This document shows, piece by piece, positions 25,161 through 33,672 of a stretch of 64,000 bases of DNA. The stretch is from Absicoccus porci (GTDB taxonomy: Bacteria > Bacillota_I > Bacilli_A > Erysipelotrichales > Erysipelotrichaceae), in NCBI RefSeq assembly GCF_003725415.1, contig NZ_RJQC01000003.1, positions 33,861 to 97,860 of the forward strand. Reading direction: 5' to 3'. A program made the position numbers and the translations under genes. The notes under the pieces are model-generated. The model had not been told where the DNA came from. It did no database searches and saw only the letters and a list, made by a program, of their open reading frames with translations. Numbering within the stretch: position 1 is the stretch's first letter; the number at the start of each line of letters is the position of its first letter.

Positions 25161-26207
25161 TTATGATGAGATCTTATCTTTTAGTCCATCTTGTTGAAGC
25201 ATGGATTCTAAGACGGATATATCGGCATGAATGTCCATGGAAGCATCTTGACACATATCCTGATAAATATTTAATAGACCTTCATTGAGTTGGTTCAAGG
25301 CACGTTCAATGTCTTGGATGGTTGTATCATTTGTGCCCAAATGGATATGCCCGGCTTCGAGTTCTTGATAATTGCCTAGTAGTTTGATAGCTGTTGGTAA
25401 ATAATATTTCATCATCCGATTGGTTTTGGGTAAAACATCAAAATGGTTGGTGACATAGGTTTCCATATTGGTCAAGATGATGACCATTTTTTTGCATTCC
25501 TGATCAATATCTGTATCCTTAATTTGATTGGATAAAGAAAGAATATGATTTCGATATGCATTCATTTGCTCCATGAAATCTTGGATTTCTTTGGGATATG
25601 CATTTTCAGCATTTTCCTCTTTTGGAGTTGGAGGCAAGCTTGATTTCTGATAGGCACTATAATTTTTATATACAACGTGATGGGATGCATCAAAGTAAAC
25701 TTGTTCAAACAGCCCGTGACTGATCATCGAACGAATATCTGTTTCGGTACTTTCTTTGTTTTGAGCAGCCAATTGCGCAAGTTGTTCAATGGTAAGGAAT
25801 TCGTTATTTTTGAGGGCATTGGCATACAAATAGAAACGATCGATGCGATTTAATTTTTGTTTCTGGTTCCACCATGTCCAACCACCAATGAGCAAAAAGG
25901 CAATGCCAACCATCAACTCTTCGAGATCACCGATATCACCTAAGGCAAGGATCACTCCAATCGCAGTGATAAAGATGCCAAAATTTCGGATATTGGTTGC
26001 TTCCTTTTTGATTTTTTTGATTTTTTTTGGTGAATACACCGGATGAGGAGGTTCTGGCGCCAATGCTTTGGAAATCGAATTGGATACGGATTGGATCGTA
26101 TCGGTTGTTGCTTTTTTGACCGACTGCATGGTATCACTCTGCAAAAAATTATTGAGTTGATTCATTGTTGATTTAATATTTTGTTTAATTTGTTCTTCTG
26201 TACTCAT
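25161..26207 (-). CDS. XpaC-like 5-bromo-4-chloroindolyl phosphate hydrolysis family protein
   Basis: 348 aa from the ATG at 26207. A charged N-terminal region leads to two closely spaced hydrophobic segments (FGIFITAIGVILAL and LMVGIAFLLIGGWTWW), then a WNQKQKLNRIDRFYLYANAL segment and a long helical C-terminal part. This pattern fits XpaC family proteins, linked to toxic-anion resistance TelA neighbours in other Bacillota. Function is uncertain. TATAAT (26219-26214) ends 6 bases before the ATG with an extended TG, and no RBS is present, so the mRNA may be leaderless. Confidence 0.7.
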   Translation of the reverse strand: MSTEEQIKQNIKSTMNQLNNFLQSDTMQSVKKATTDTIQSVSNSISKALAPEPPHPVYSPKKIKKIKKEATNIRNFGIFITAIGVILALGDIGDLEELMVGIAFLLIGGWTWWNQKQKLNRIDRFYLYANALKNNEFLTIEQLAQLAAQNKESTETDIRSMISHGLFEQVYFDASHHVVYKNYSAYQKSSLPPTPKEENAENAYPKEIQDFMEQMNAYRNHILSLSNQIKDTDIDQECKKMVIILTNMETYVTNHFDVLPKTNRMMKYYLPTAIKLLGNYQELEAGHIHLGTNDTTIQDIERALNQLNEGLLNIYQDMCQDASMDIHADISVLESMLQQDGLKDKISS

Positions 26208-26300
26208 ACTGAAATTATAGCATAGACATATCGAAAAAAACATTTTGTGTTCGATACAAACGCTAGTATAATTTATCCTATACATCTAGGGAGGAAACCA

Positions 26301-26870
26301 ATGGAAAAGTTAAAACAACGGATTCTTAAAGATGGTCAAGTACGCAATGGTGAAGTTTTAAAAGTAGATAGTTTTTTAAATCACCAAATGGATATTGATT
26401 TATTGGATGAAATTGGTGCAGAATTTCAACGCTTATTTCAGGATGAAAATATCACCAAAATCTTAACGATTGAGGCAAGTGGAATTGCGATTGCTTGTAT
26501 GACAGCACGACATTTTCATGTACCAGTTGTGTTTGCGAAAAAAGCGAAAAGTTTAAATCTCGATGGAGAACTATACACATCTAAGGTTCATTCCTTTACG
26601 TATGATCGAGATTATGATATAACGGTTTCAAAAAAATTCATCCAATCCGATGATCGAATCTTGATCATAGATGATTTCATGGCCAATGGAAAAGCCATGG
26701 ATGGTCTCATTGATATTTGTCACCAAGCCCATGCACAAGTTGCAGGTATTGGTATATGTATCGAAAAAGGTTTTCAAGGTGGTGGTGATCGTTTACGCAA
26801 GGAAGGATATCGATTGGAAAGCCTTGCTATTGTTGAATCTATGGAACCAGGACATATCGTTTTTCGCTAG
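26301..26870 (+). CDS. xpt: Xanthine phosphoribosyltransferase
   Basis: Converts xanthine plus PRPP to XMP (purine salvage). 189 aa. The opening MEKLKQRILKDGQV, TIEASGIAIA, FAKKAKSLNL and the PRPP loop ILIIDDFMANGKAM are characteristic of Xpt. The RBS GGGAGGAAA precedes the start. No purine riboswitch is recognisable upstream, unlike many Bacilli xpt genes. Confidence 0.93.
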   Translation: MEKLKQRILKDGQVRNGEVLKVDSFLNHQMDIDLLDEIGAEFQRLFQDENITKILTIEASGIAIACMTARHFHVPVVFAKKAKSLNLDGELYTSKVHSFTYDRDYDITVSKKFIQSDDRILIIDDFMANGKAMDGLIDICHQAHAQVAGIGICIEKGFQGGGDRLRKEGYRLESLAIVESMEPGHIVFR

Positions 26871-26934
26871 AATGAGGTTGCAACCCATGGAATAATATGT
26901 TAAAACATATAAAACAGATAGGAAAAGTTGCGTT

Positions 26935-28209
26935 ATGAAAGAACGTATTATTCAAAAATATATTGAACCCTTAAAACGTAAGAAAACAGGTAACGTTGGC
27001 ATTGAATTGGAATTACCCATTGTTCATTTAAAACAACAACCTGTTGATTTTTCCATTGTGCATGCGATTACGAATCAATTTGTACAAACGTTTCATCCAA
27101 TTCTTGTACATACAGATGATAATGGAGATATCGCCAATGTAGAAATGAAAAATGGGGATATTATTTCGTTTGATTGTAGTTATAATACTTTAGAGTTTTC
27201 GTTTGCACCGGAAAGCAATATGTATACGATCAAAAAGCGGTTTGAAACATATTATACCTGGTTCCAAGATCAATTCAAAAAACAAGATCATGCCCTGACC
27301 GGGATGGGAATCAATCCACATCGTGCATTGAATCATAATGTTCCCATTCCGACCGAAAGATATCGTATGCTTTATGCCTATTTACAAGAAAACAATTTTC
27401 CGTACCCAAACTATGGTTTCTTTGCATGTGCTGCTCAAGTTCAATTGGATGCCCATATCGATGATTTTTTGATCACTCTTCAGACTTTTCATAAAATTGA
27501 GCCCTATTTAAGTGTATTGTTTGCGAATTCGATATTGGATGAGTATGTATTGGCTCGAGATTGGTTTTGGGAAGAAAGTATGCATGGCATCAATCCCAAA
27601 AATGTAGGTGATTTTGATGTGGTTCCCGCAACCATGGATGAGATGGTTGATTATATTGCTTCCCAAAGCCTGTATTGTGTGATGAGAGATGGCATATATT
27701 TACATTTTGATCCCATTCCTTTTCGAGAGTATGTCCAGCAAAAACAAATCAAGACGTGTGATTCGAAGGGAAAAGAAGTTATCATTCAACCAACCTTAGA
27801 TGATATTGCCTATCTTCGTACGTTCAAATTGGATGATCTGACTTATCGAGGGACGATTGAACATCGGAGTTTATGTATGCAACCCATTTCTGAAGTCTTT
27901 GGTGCTTTGGCATTTTTAGTCGGTATGGAAACCAATAAAGAAGCACTGATGGATTGGCAGCCTTCCTTGTCTTTTTCCAGAGCGCAAGTCAATAAAAAAG
28001 GTGGTGTACGATCATTGAATCAAGACTTGTTGATCAAAGATTGTAAACACCTCTATCATGTTGCTTATGAAGGTTTATGTAAACGAGGATACCAAGAAGA
28101 AAAATTATTAGAGCGCATTGCTTTTCGATTTGATACAGCAACAAGCCCTGCCTTGGATATCTTAGAAAGTTCGAAATCCATGGAAGATTTTATTTCCATC
28201 TATCAATGA
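26935..28209 (+). CDS. Glutamate-cysteine ligase-like protein
   Basis: 424 aa. GNVGIELELPIVHL is the N-terminal Glu-rich nucleotide/metal site of the GCS2-type ligases. MGINPHRALN and RDGIYLHFDPIPFREY are further family segments, and TYRGTIEHRSLCMQP resembles the later catalytic part. The reaction expected is ATP-dependent ligation of glutamate and cysteine, giving gamma-glutamylcysteine. With the Gpx at 6350 this suggests a thiol-based peroxide defence. Exact product (glutathione precursor or another gamma-glutamyl compound) is not settled. Confidence 0.75.
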   Translation: MKERIIQKYIEPLKRKKTGNVGIELELPIVHLKQQPVDFSIVHAITNQFVQTFHPILVHTDDNGDIANVEMKNGDIISFDCSYNTLEFSFAPESNMYTIKKRFETYYTWFQDQFKKQDHALTGMGINPHRALNHNVPIPTERYRMLYAYLQENNFPYPNYGFFACAAQVQLDAHIDDFLITLQTFHKIEPYLSVLFANSILDEYVLARDWFWEESMHGINPKNVGDFDVVPATMDEMVDYIASQSLYCVMRDGIYLHFDPIPFREYVQQKQIKTCDSKGKEVIIQPTLDDIAYLRTFKLDDLTYRGTIEHRSLCMQPISEVFGALAFLVGMETNKEALMDWQPSLSFSRAQVNKKGGVRSLNQDLLIKDCKHLYHVAYEGLCKRGYQEEKLLERIAFRFDTATSPALDILESSKSMEDFISIYQ

Positions 28210-28236
28210 TCACTTCAAAACGAAGTGATTTTTTTT
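28209..28236. terminator. Terminator between convergent genes
   Basis: ATCACTTC (28209-28216), loop AAAAC, GAAGTGAT (28222-28229), then eight T. It serves the ligase gene (+) and overlaps the end of the Crp-like gene (-). Confidence 0.85.
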
Positions 28237-28845
28237 ATAATCTAACACATTGGCTTTTTTTAACTTGCTCAATTCAGCCGACAAGGCACTGCGATCGACA
28301 CCCAGATAATCCGCTAATTCTTGGCGATTAAAAGGAATATCAAATTGATTGGAACGATGATAGTTAGCACGCGAATGCAAATATGTCATTAGCTTTTCTT
28401 TGGTCGAACGCTTGGACATGATCGTCAGTTTATTATTCAAAACAAGATTTTTAGATGCCAAAGAATTCAATAGATTGGATATCAATTGGGTATCGGTTTG
28501 ATTGGCCAAGATTTCTTTGGGTTGGATAAACATGATATCGACTTCACTCACCGCTTCCACCGAGACGGGGTAGGCTCGAATATTGGCACATGCAAAGGTT
28601 TCACCAAACATTTGTGGTGGTCCCATTTGATCTACGATGGTTCGATTGCCATAAATATCATTACGAATGATACGAACACGTCCTTGCAGGATGATGCCCA
28701 TTTTATTTGCATCATCACCTTCCATCACAATGGTTTCTCCTTTTTCATAGTGTTTCTTAAAAGCATGCACTTCATGCAACGTTTTTTCAATATTGGCTAT
28801 ATCGTGAAAGATATAGCATTGTTTCAATACAGCTACATCACTCAT
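28210..28845 (-). CDS. Crp/Fnr-family regulator, asr-proximal copy 1
   Basis: 211 aa. An N-terminal cyclic-nucleotide-binding-like beta barrel (EKGETIVMEGDDANKMGIILQGRVRII, MFGETFA) is followed by a C-terminal HTH_Crp (PFNRQELADYLGVDRSALSAELSKLKKANVLDY). It has only one cysteine near the N-terminus, so the Fe-S cluster of true Fnr is unlikely. It lies just downstream of asrC. TATAAT (28858-28853) ends 7 bases before the ATG with no RBS; it likely has its own leaderless transcript. It is clearly related to the second copy at 31828. Confidence 0.88.
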   Translation of the reverse strand: MSDVAVLKQCYIFHDIANIEKTLHEVHAFKKHYEKGETIVMEGDDANKMGIILQGRVRIIRNDIYGNRTIVDQMGPPQMFGETFACANIRAYPVSVEAVSEVDIMFIQPKEILANQTDTQLISNLLNSLASKNLVLNNKLTIMSKRSTKEKLMTYLHSRANYHRSNQFDIPFNRQELADYLGVDRSALSAELSKLKKANVLDYKKNHFVLK

Positions 28846-28862
28846 ATGTCTTATTATAAGAA

Positions 28863-28886
28863 AAAACTGGATAGGTATCCAGTTTT
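28863..28886 (-). terminator. Terminator of the asr operon
   Basis: AAAACTGGATA (28863-28873) pairs with TATCCAGTTTT (28876-28886). On the minus strand it overlaps the asrC stop and is followed by more T. The -10 of the downstream Crp-like gene lies directly after it. Confidence 0.8.
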
Positions 28887-29895
28887 AGTCTTCCAAATTA
28901 TGGCTTTTTAAATTGTTCGAAAGATTGTAGTGTTTACCACCCCAATATGGACGTTTATTGACTTCTGCTTTTGGATTCAAGGTAACATCTTTCATGATCC
29001 ATTTATAGAATTCATCAAATCCGGTTCGGTCGACGATATATCCATAATGTTCTTTGCCTTCAACTGCATTTGGATCGATATATTCTTCCACATAGGCATA
29101 GGCATTTTTGATCATCTTTAATAAAGATTCTTCATCACACCATTTGATAAAATCTTCCGCTAAACGTGGATTCTTCTTTCCGGTACGTCCTAATAAAACA
29201 ACACGGAAATAGTGTTCTTTACTACGTGTCCACGCACGAGTTGGACAATAATGAACACAAACACCACAACCAATGCATTTGTCTGGATCACGGACCACTT
29301 TACCGTTTACCATTTTCAAAGCACCAACCGAACGTTTTTCACAATATTTGATACATTGTTTACAAGAAACACAACGATCTTTATTGTATTGAGGTTCCGT
29401 TTGTCCCATGATGCCCCAGTCATTTAAGCGCACATGCGCACAATCATTGGAACAACCGGTAAAGGCAATCTTTGTATGCAGATCATTTGGGAAAATCATG
29501 CGATCTACTTTTTGTGCCAAACCTTTGGTGTCATAACATCCAAAAGGACAGAGACGTGCACCAGGACAAGCTACGATATTACGCGTACCGGATGCATCGT
29601 ATCCAGCTCCTCTTTGGGTTTGATTGACTTTGGTGTTATCGATGATCAATTGTAGTTCTTTATTGACTTTTTCCATATCACGCATAGAAATGGCAGGAAT
29701 TTCAATACCTTGTCGATTGGTAAAGTTGATGGTGCCATTGCCATACGTATTCGCAATTTCAATGACGCGATTTAAGGATTCGGTATCTAACATACCACCA
29801 GGACAACGAACACGACAAGCTGCTTCACCACGTACTTTTGAGACACGATAATTGTTCTTTTTTAATTTTTTTACATTAATATCAAGGGTTGTCAT
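28885..29895 (-). CDS. asrC: Anaerobic sulfite reductase subunit C
   Basis: 336 aa, siroheme sulfite reductase catalytic subunit. The N-terminal ferrite-reductase-like half includes NFTNRQGIEIP. The siroheme/[4Fe-4S] cysteines are seen in NIVACPGARLCPFGCYDT and FTGCSNDCAH. A ferredoxin insert (CVSCKQCIKYCEKR ... CIGCGVCVHYCP) follows. With AsrA and AsrB it reduces sulfite to sulfide using NADH. It is 8 bases downstream of asrB. Confidence 0.95.
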   Translation of the reverse strand: MTTLDINVKKLKKNNYRVSKVRGEAACRVRCPGGMLDTESLNRVIEIANTYGNGTINFTNRQGIEIPAISMRDMEKVNKELQLIIDNTKVNQTQRGAGYDASGTRNIVACPGARLCPFGCYDTKGLAQKVDRMIFPNDLHTKIAFTGCSNDCAHVRLNDWGIMGQTEPQYNKDRCVSCKQCIKYCEKRSVGALKMVNGKVVRDPDKCIGCGVCVHYCPTRAWTRSKEHYFRVVLLGRTGKKNPRLAEDFIKWCDEESLLKMIKNAYAYVEEYIDPNAVEGKEHYGYIVDRTGFDEFYKWIMKDVTLNPKAEVNKRPYWGGKHYNLSNNLKSHNLED

Positions 29896-29903
29896 GGTAC
29901 CTC

Positions 29904-30692
29904 CTAATCAATCATATTCTTGCTTTCCGTATAATTAAATACGGGACCATCCAAACAAACATAGGTACTACCAATGCGACAATGACCGCATTTTCCTAGA
30001 CCACAGCACATCTTTCGTTCATTGGATACCCAAATATTTTCTTCTTTAAAGCCTTTTTCTAAGAATCCCATGATGGAAAAGCGCATCATTGGAGGTGGAC
30101 CAACGACGATGGCTTTAGCCGTAGATACATCTTTTAAAGGAACTTCCGGAATGAATTTAGTAACTAGACCAATATTGCCAGTATATCCTTCTGGTGCACC
30201 ATCAACTGTTAAACAAAGATCCAATTTTTCATCCCATCTTTTCAGATCGTCTCGAAATAACATGTCGTCAGGACTTTTAAAACCAACGATCACATGTTTA
30301 TCTTTTGCATCTGCACTATTGGCAAGAGCATCAATGACACCACGTACTGGAGATACACCGGTACCACCCGCAACAACCAGGGTTTCGCCTTGACTAAATA
30401 GGTTTACATCAAAACCATTACCATATGGGCCACGCATAAAGAAATGATCACCAACATAGCGTTCAAATATTTCATTGGTAACACGTCCTACTTTACGAAT
30501 GGTCAAATCTACATAGTTTGGTCCGATACCAGAAACGGAAATCGGTGCTTCACCGTATTTAGGAACCGAAACTTCAAAGAATTGGCCAGGTTTTACATCG
30601 CCTGTAAATGCCATGCGAAATGTATATTCTTTTTCTGTATGTTTGATAACAGTTAAGATTTCCGAAGGAAATGGTAAATAAGGATTATTCAT
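29904..30692 (-). CDS. asrB: Anaerobic sulfite reductase subunit B
   Basis: 262 aa ferredoxin-NADP reductase-like flavoprotein. An FAD-binding beta barrel (FRMAFTGDVKPGQFFEVSVP), the nucleotide-binding GGTGVSPVRGVI and the C-terminal [2Fe-2S] cysteine cluster CCGLGKCGHCRIGSTYVC are visible. It passes electrons from NADH toward AsrA and AsrC. It overlaps asrA by 8 bases. Confidence 0.95.
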   Translation of the reverse strand: MNNPYLPFPSEILTVIKHTEKEYTFRMAFTGDVKPGQFFEVSVPKYGEAPISVSGIGPNYVDLTIRKVGRVTNEIFERYVGDHFFMRGPYGNGFDVNLFSQGETLVVAGGTGVSPVRGVIDALANSADAKDKHVIVGFKSPDDMLFRDDLKRWDEKLDLCLTVDGAPEGYTGNIGLVTKFIPEVPLKDVSTAKAIVVGPPPMMRFSIMGFLEKGFKEENIWVSNERKMCCGLGKCGHCRIGSTYVCLDGPVFNYTESKNMID

Positions 30693-31704
30693 TTTTTAGT
30701 TCCTCCACTGTCTTATTGAGTTTATTGATGGCGGCTGCCATAGAAATATATTCTGGACACACATTGGTGCATCGACCACAACCGACACACATATCATAGC
30801 CAAATCGTTGACGATGATCATAGACTTTATGTAAGACTTTAAAGCGCATACGCTCACCCTGATCTCTACGATATTGTCCACCACCAGCAACATTTGTGTA
30901 ACCGTCAACCATACAGCTTGCACATACACGACGACGTTCACCTACTTTACCATTATCGGTATAGTAAATATCTTGCATGGTATAACATGTACATGTTGGA
31001 CATACAAAATTACATCGACCACAACCAATGCAACGTGTCTTGTATTCATCCCACATATCGGATTTGTATATCGATAGTGGAATTTCATTTGGGATTGTCA
31101 CATGTACATCATTTTCCGTTACATATTGTGGCGTGACATCTTTTTCTTGACCGGCATATTTTTTAAATACATTGTTAAATGTTTCATCTTTGACATCCGA
31201 ATGAATATTTCCATCTATTATATCAAATGAGAAAACGTATCCATCTTTTGTTTGGTTGGATCCCATATCTACACAGAAACATTCTTGATAACTATGGGAA
31301 CAACCCATCAATACAAAATGGACATGCTGACGCATCTGATCATAAAAATAGTCGCGTTCTTTTCCATTGTGTAGATAGATATCATCTTGACGTTTTAATG
31401 CATGCATATCGCAACTACGCAAGAAAACCAGTACATCTTTGACATCGCGATTGGCTTCTTTCACTTCATCTTCTGTAAAGAAAAATAATGTTTGTGAAAG
31501 TGGCGTTAGAATTTCTTTGAAGGCATAATCGGATTTTTTCTCCCATTCGATTTCTTTCACCCAAGATACAAAATCGTAACGTACGACATCGGTATCGGTA
31601 TGGCGGCCTTCACCTACCTTGTTGACAGGTGCCCAGATTCGATAGGTCGATGATAATTCATCGAGCATCGCATCAAAGCTTTCCTGACTCATAATATAGC
31701 CCAT
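30685..31704 (-). CDS. asrA: Anaerobic sulfite reductase subunit A
   Basis: About 339 aa. The C-terminal half holds two CxxCxxC...C ferredoxin clusters (CIGCGRCNFVCPTC and CVGCGRCTNVCP) plus further cysteines (CASCMVDGY). The start at 31704 is preferred over 31710 because GGAGGGTGA lies just upstream. First gene of asrABC; the message ends at the hairpin 28863-28886. Confidence 0.94.
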   Translation of the reverse strand: MGYIMSQESFDAMLDELSSTYRIWAPVNKVGEGRHTDTDVVRYDFVSWVKEIEWEKKSDYAFKEILTPLSQTLFFFTEDEVKEANRDVKDVLVFLRSCDMHALKRQDDIYLHNGKERDYFYDQMRQHVHFVLMGCSHSYQECFCVDMGSNQTKDGYVFSFDIIDGNIHSDVKDETFNNVFKKYAGQEKDVTPQYVTENDVHVTIPNEIPLSIYKSDMWDEYKTRCIGCGRCNFVCPTCTCYTMQDIYYTDNGKVGERRRVCASCMVDGYTNVAGGGQYRRDQGERMRFKVLHKVYDHRQRFGYDMCVGCGRCTNVCPEYISMAAAINKLNKTVEELKNE

Positions 31705-31771
31705 GTTCACCCTCCATGACCTTTTTCAGTCTTTTCTATCTTCATTTTAATGGACAAAATAGAAATTGAGT

Positions 31772-31785
31772 GTTGCCATTGCAAC
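31772..31785. promoter_or_regulatory. Dyad GTTGC-N4-GCAAC between asrA and the second Crp-like gene
   Basis: GTTGC (31772-31776) and GCAAC (31781-31785) form a dyad in the 123-base divergent intergenic region. A Crp/Fnr dimer site of this size could control both directions. A related GGTTGCAACC palindrome occurs near 26875, so the motif may be used more widely. The binding protein is inferred. Confidence 0.4.
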
Positions 31786-31827
31786 GTTTATGTTAGTTTG
31801 ATAAAATTTTCGCAAGAGGTGACAATC

Positions 31828-32508
31828 ATGCATATCGAACCCTATATGGAACAGATCCGTCGATGTCATTTGTTTGATCATATTGCGACAGAAGATCTGA
31901 TGCGAATGCTTTCTTGTATTGGCTGTAAAGTCATAACATATGCACCAAAGACATATATTTTAGATGAAGAAGACACCATTGAAGATGTAGGCGTTTTATT
32001 AAGTGGTCATATCAATATGGTTAGTGAAGATATCTATGGACATCGGACAACTTTAGTACGCATGGGACCCAATGAACTGTTTGGTGAAAGTTTTGCCTTA
32101 TCTGGCTCCAAACGATCGACTGTTTCCTTTATGACCAATGAACCATGTATCGTTCTTTATATTCCGTTACAAAAAGTCTTACATATATGTTCAAATTCTT
32201 GTCCATTTCATCATCAATTGATTGAAAATATGTTCTATACATTATCTATGAAAAATCAACAATTGATAGAAAAATCAGCCATTATATCAAAACCAACCTT
32301 ACAAGATAAAATCTGGACGTATTTAAATTTAGAAGCCGAACGCCAACAAAAGATATATTTTGAAATCCCTTTGAATCGCAATGAATTAGCGGATTATTTA
32401 TGTGCCAATCAATCGGCACTAACACGGGAATTGAAACATATGAAAGAAAAAGGTTTGATTGATTTTGATAAGAATACTTTTCATTTATTTAAAGAGAGAA
32501 AACAATGA
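31828..32508 (+). CDS. Crp/Fnr-family regulator, asr-proximal copy 2
   Basis: 226 aa from the ATG at 31828, with AGAGGTG upstream. Sensor barrel with LLSGHINMV and LFGESFALSG; C-terminal HTH LNRNELADYLCANQSALTRELKHMKEKGLIDF. The N-terminus has Cys12 and a CIGC pair near residues 30-33, a possible redox or Fe-S site absent from copy 1. It is divergent from asrABC and overlaps the B3/B4 gene by 4 bases. Control of sulfite reduction is inferred from position. Confidence 0.87.
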   Translation: MHIEPYMEQIRRCHLFDHIATEDLMRMLSCIGCKVITYAPKTYILDEEDTIEDVGVLLSGHINMVSEDIYGHRTTLVRMGPNELFGESFALSGSKRSTVSFMTNEPCIVLYIPLQKVLHICSNSCPFHHQLIENMFYTLSMKNQQLIEKSAIISKPTLQDKIWTYLNLEAERQQKIYFEIPLNRNELADYLCANQSALTRELKHMKEKGLIDFDKNTFHLFKERKQ

Positions 32509-33158
32509 AGATTACCAATGCATTAACGATACCCAATCATTTGGGTATTTTAGTCTATGATGTAGATGTAAAAGAAAGTTCAAAAAGATTGCAAGAAGCC
32601 ATGCATGCAGTCATGGCAAAATATGCGAATATGCAAACAAGTGATGTAGCTAAGATGCCTGCTATAGCGGCTACACGAAAAGCGTATTCGACATTAGGAA
32701 AGAGTCCTTCTCGTTATCGTAATGCTGCCGAGGCCATGATTCGTCGCATCGTAAAAAAACAAGGTTTGTATCAAATCAATAATGTCGTGGATCTGAACAA
32801 CCTCATGTCGATTGATTCTGGTATTTCGATTGGATCGTATATTTTGGATTCGATTGAAGGTGATATTATCTATAAACAAGCGGATACCGATGCATACTAT
32901 GCAGGCATTGGCAAAGACCAAATTCATATTGGTTCTTTACCTTGTCTCCATGATAGGAATGGTCCGTTTGGTAATCCGACCAGTGATAGTCAAAAAGCTA
33001 TGGTTACAGAAGGACATCATCGAATCTTAACGGTCTTATATGGTTTTGGAGATACGATTTTACCACTTGATTCTTATGTAGATGCGTTACATACATATTG
33101 TGGAGCAACGAGGATTGAAACAAAGGAGCTAGTTGCATGTGCGGATGTTACTATTTAA
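32505..33158 (+). CDS. B3/B4 (tRNA-editing-like) domain protein
   Basis: 217 aa protein homologous to the B3/B4 domain of phenylalanyl-tRNA synthetase beta chain (KAYSTLGKSPSRYRNAAEAMIRR, LVDLNN-type segment, IGSYILDSIEGDI). Stand-alone members are thought to edit misacylated tRNA or bind tRNA/amino acids, but their role is mostly unproven. Translationally coupled (ATGA) to the Crp-like gene. Confidence 0.8.
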   Translation: MKITNALTIPNHLGILVYDVDVKESSKRLQEAMHAVMAKYANMQTSDVAKMPAIAATRKAYSTLGKSPSRYRNAAEAMIRRIVKKQGLYQINNVVDLNNLMSIDSGISIGSYILDSIEGDIIYKQADTDAYYAGIGKDQIHIGSLPCLHDRNGPFGNPTSDSQKAMVTEGHHRILTVLYGFGDTILPLDSYVDALHTYCGATRIETKELVACADVTI

Positions 33159-33661
33159 GTAAAGAAGGCAAGGCCAATCTAGAACGACGATTTTCGTTTA
33201 TTAGCTTGCATACCAAAACGGGTGACATTTTTCCTGGACAAGATGCATTAATAATCAAACCACAAGGAAAACAATTGATTTGTGTACCATGGCATTGGGG
33301 AAAGGATCGTATCATCAATGCCCGTATGGAAACAATTTTTACCAAGCCTACGTTTAAAGAAGCCATTTTAAAAAATCGATGTGTGATACCAGCTGATGCT
33401 TTTTATGAATGGGATGCTTTGAAACAAAAAGTGAAATTTGATAGTGATAAGATGTTGTATCTTGCTGGTATTTGTATACAAGATGATTTTGTGATCATTA
33501 CCCAAGATGCCAATGAAGTGGTTTCACCCATTCATGATCGGATGCCAGTTTTGGTAGAGGATCTATCTGTATGGTTTTCCGATGATTTTCGAACGATTTT
33601 TTCAAGCCAATCAGTTGCATTAGAATCACATCAGGCGTATTATCAAGAACGATTATTTTAG
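33137..33661 (+). CDS. SRAP/YedK-HMCES-type peptidase
   Basis: 174 aa. The protein begins MCG, so Cys2 becomes the catalytic N-terminal residue after Met removal. Other family marks: PWHWGKDRIINARMET (the NAR-E motif with Met for Ser), NRCVIPADAFYEW, and PIHDRMPV with the catalytic His. YedK/HMCES forms a stable link with abasic sites in single-stranded DNA to shield them. It overlaps the previous gene by 22 bases. Confidence 0.9.
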   Translation: MCGCYYLSKEGKANLERRFSFISLHTKTGDIFPGQDALIIKPQGKQLICVPWHWGKDRIINARMETIFTKPTFKEAILKNRCVIPADAFYEWDALKQKVKFDSDKMLYLAGICIQDDFVIITQDANEVVSPIHDRMPVLVEDLSVWFSDDFRTIFSSQSVALESHQAYYQERLF

Positions 33662-33672
33662 GAGGGATTTCT

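Noticed and set aside
26208-26300. Purine riboswitch upstream of xpt
   Set aside because: The short upstream region lacks the conserved loop sequences and stem of purine aptamers.
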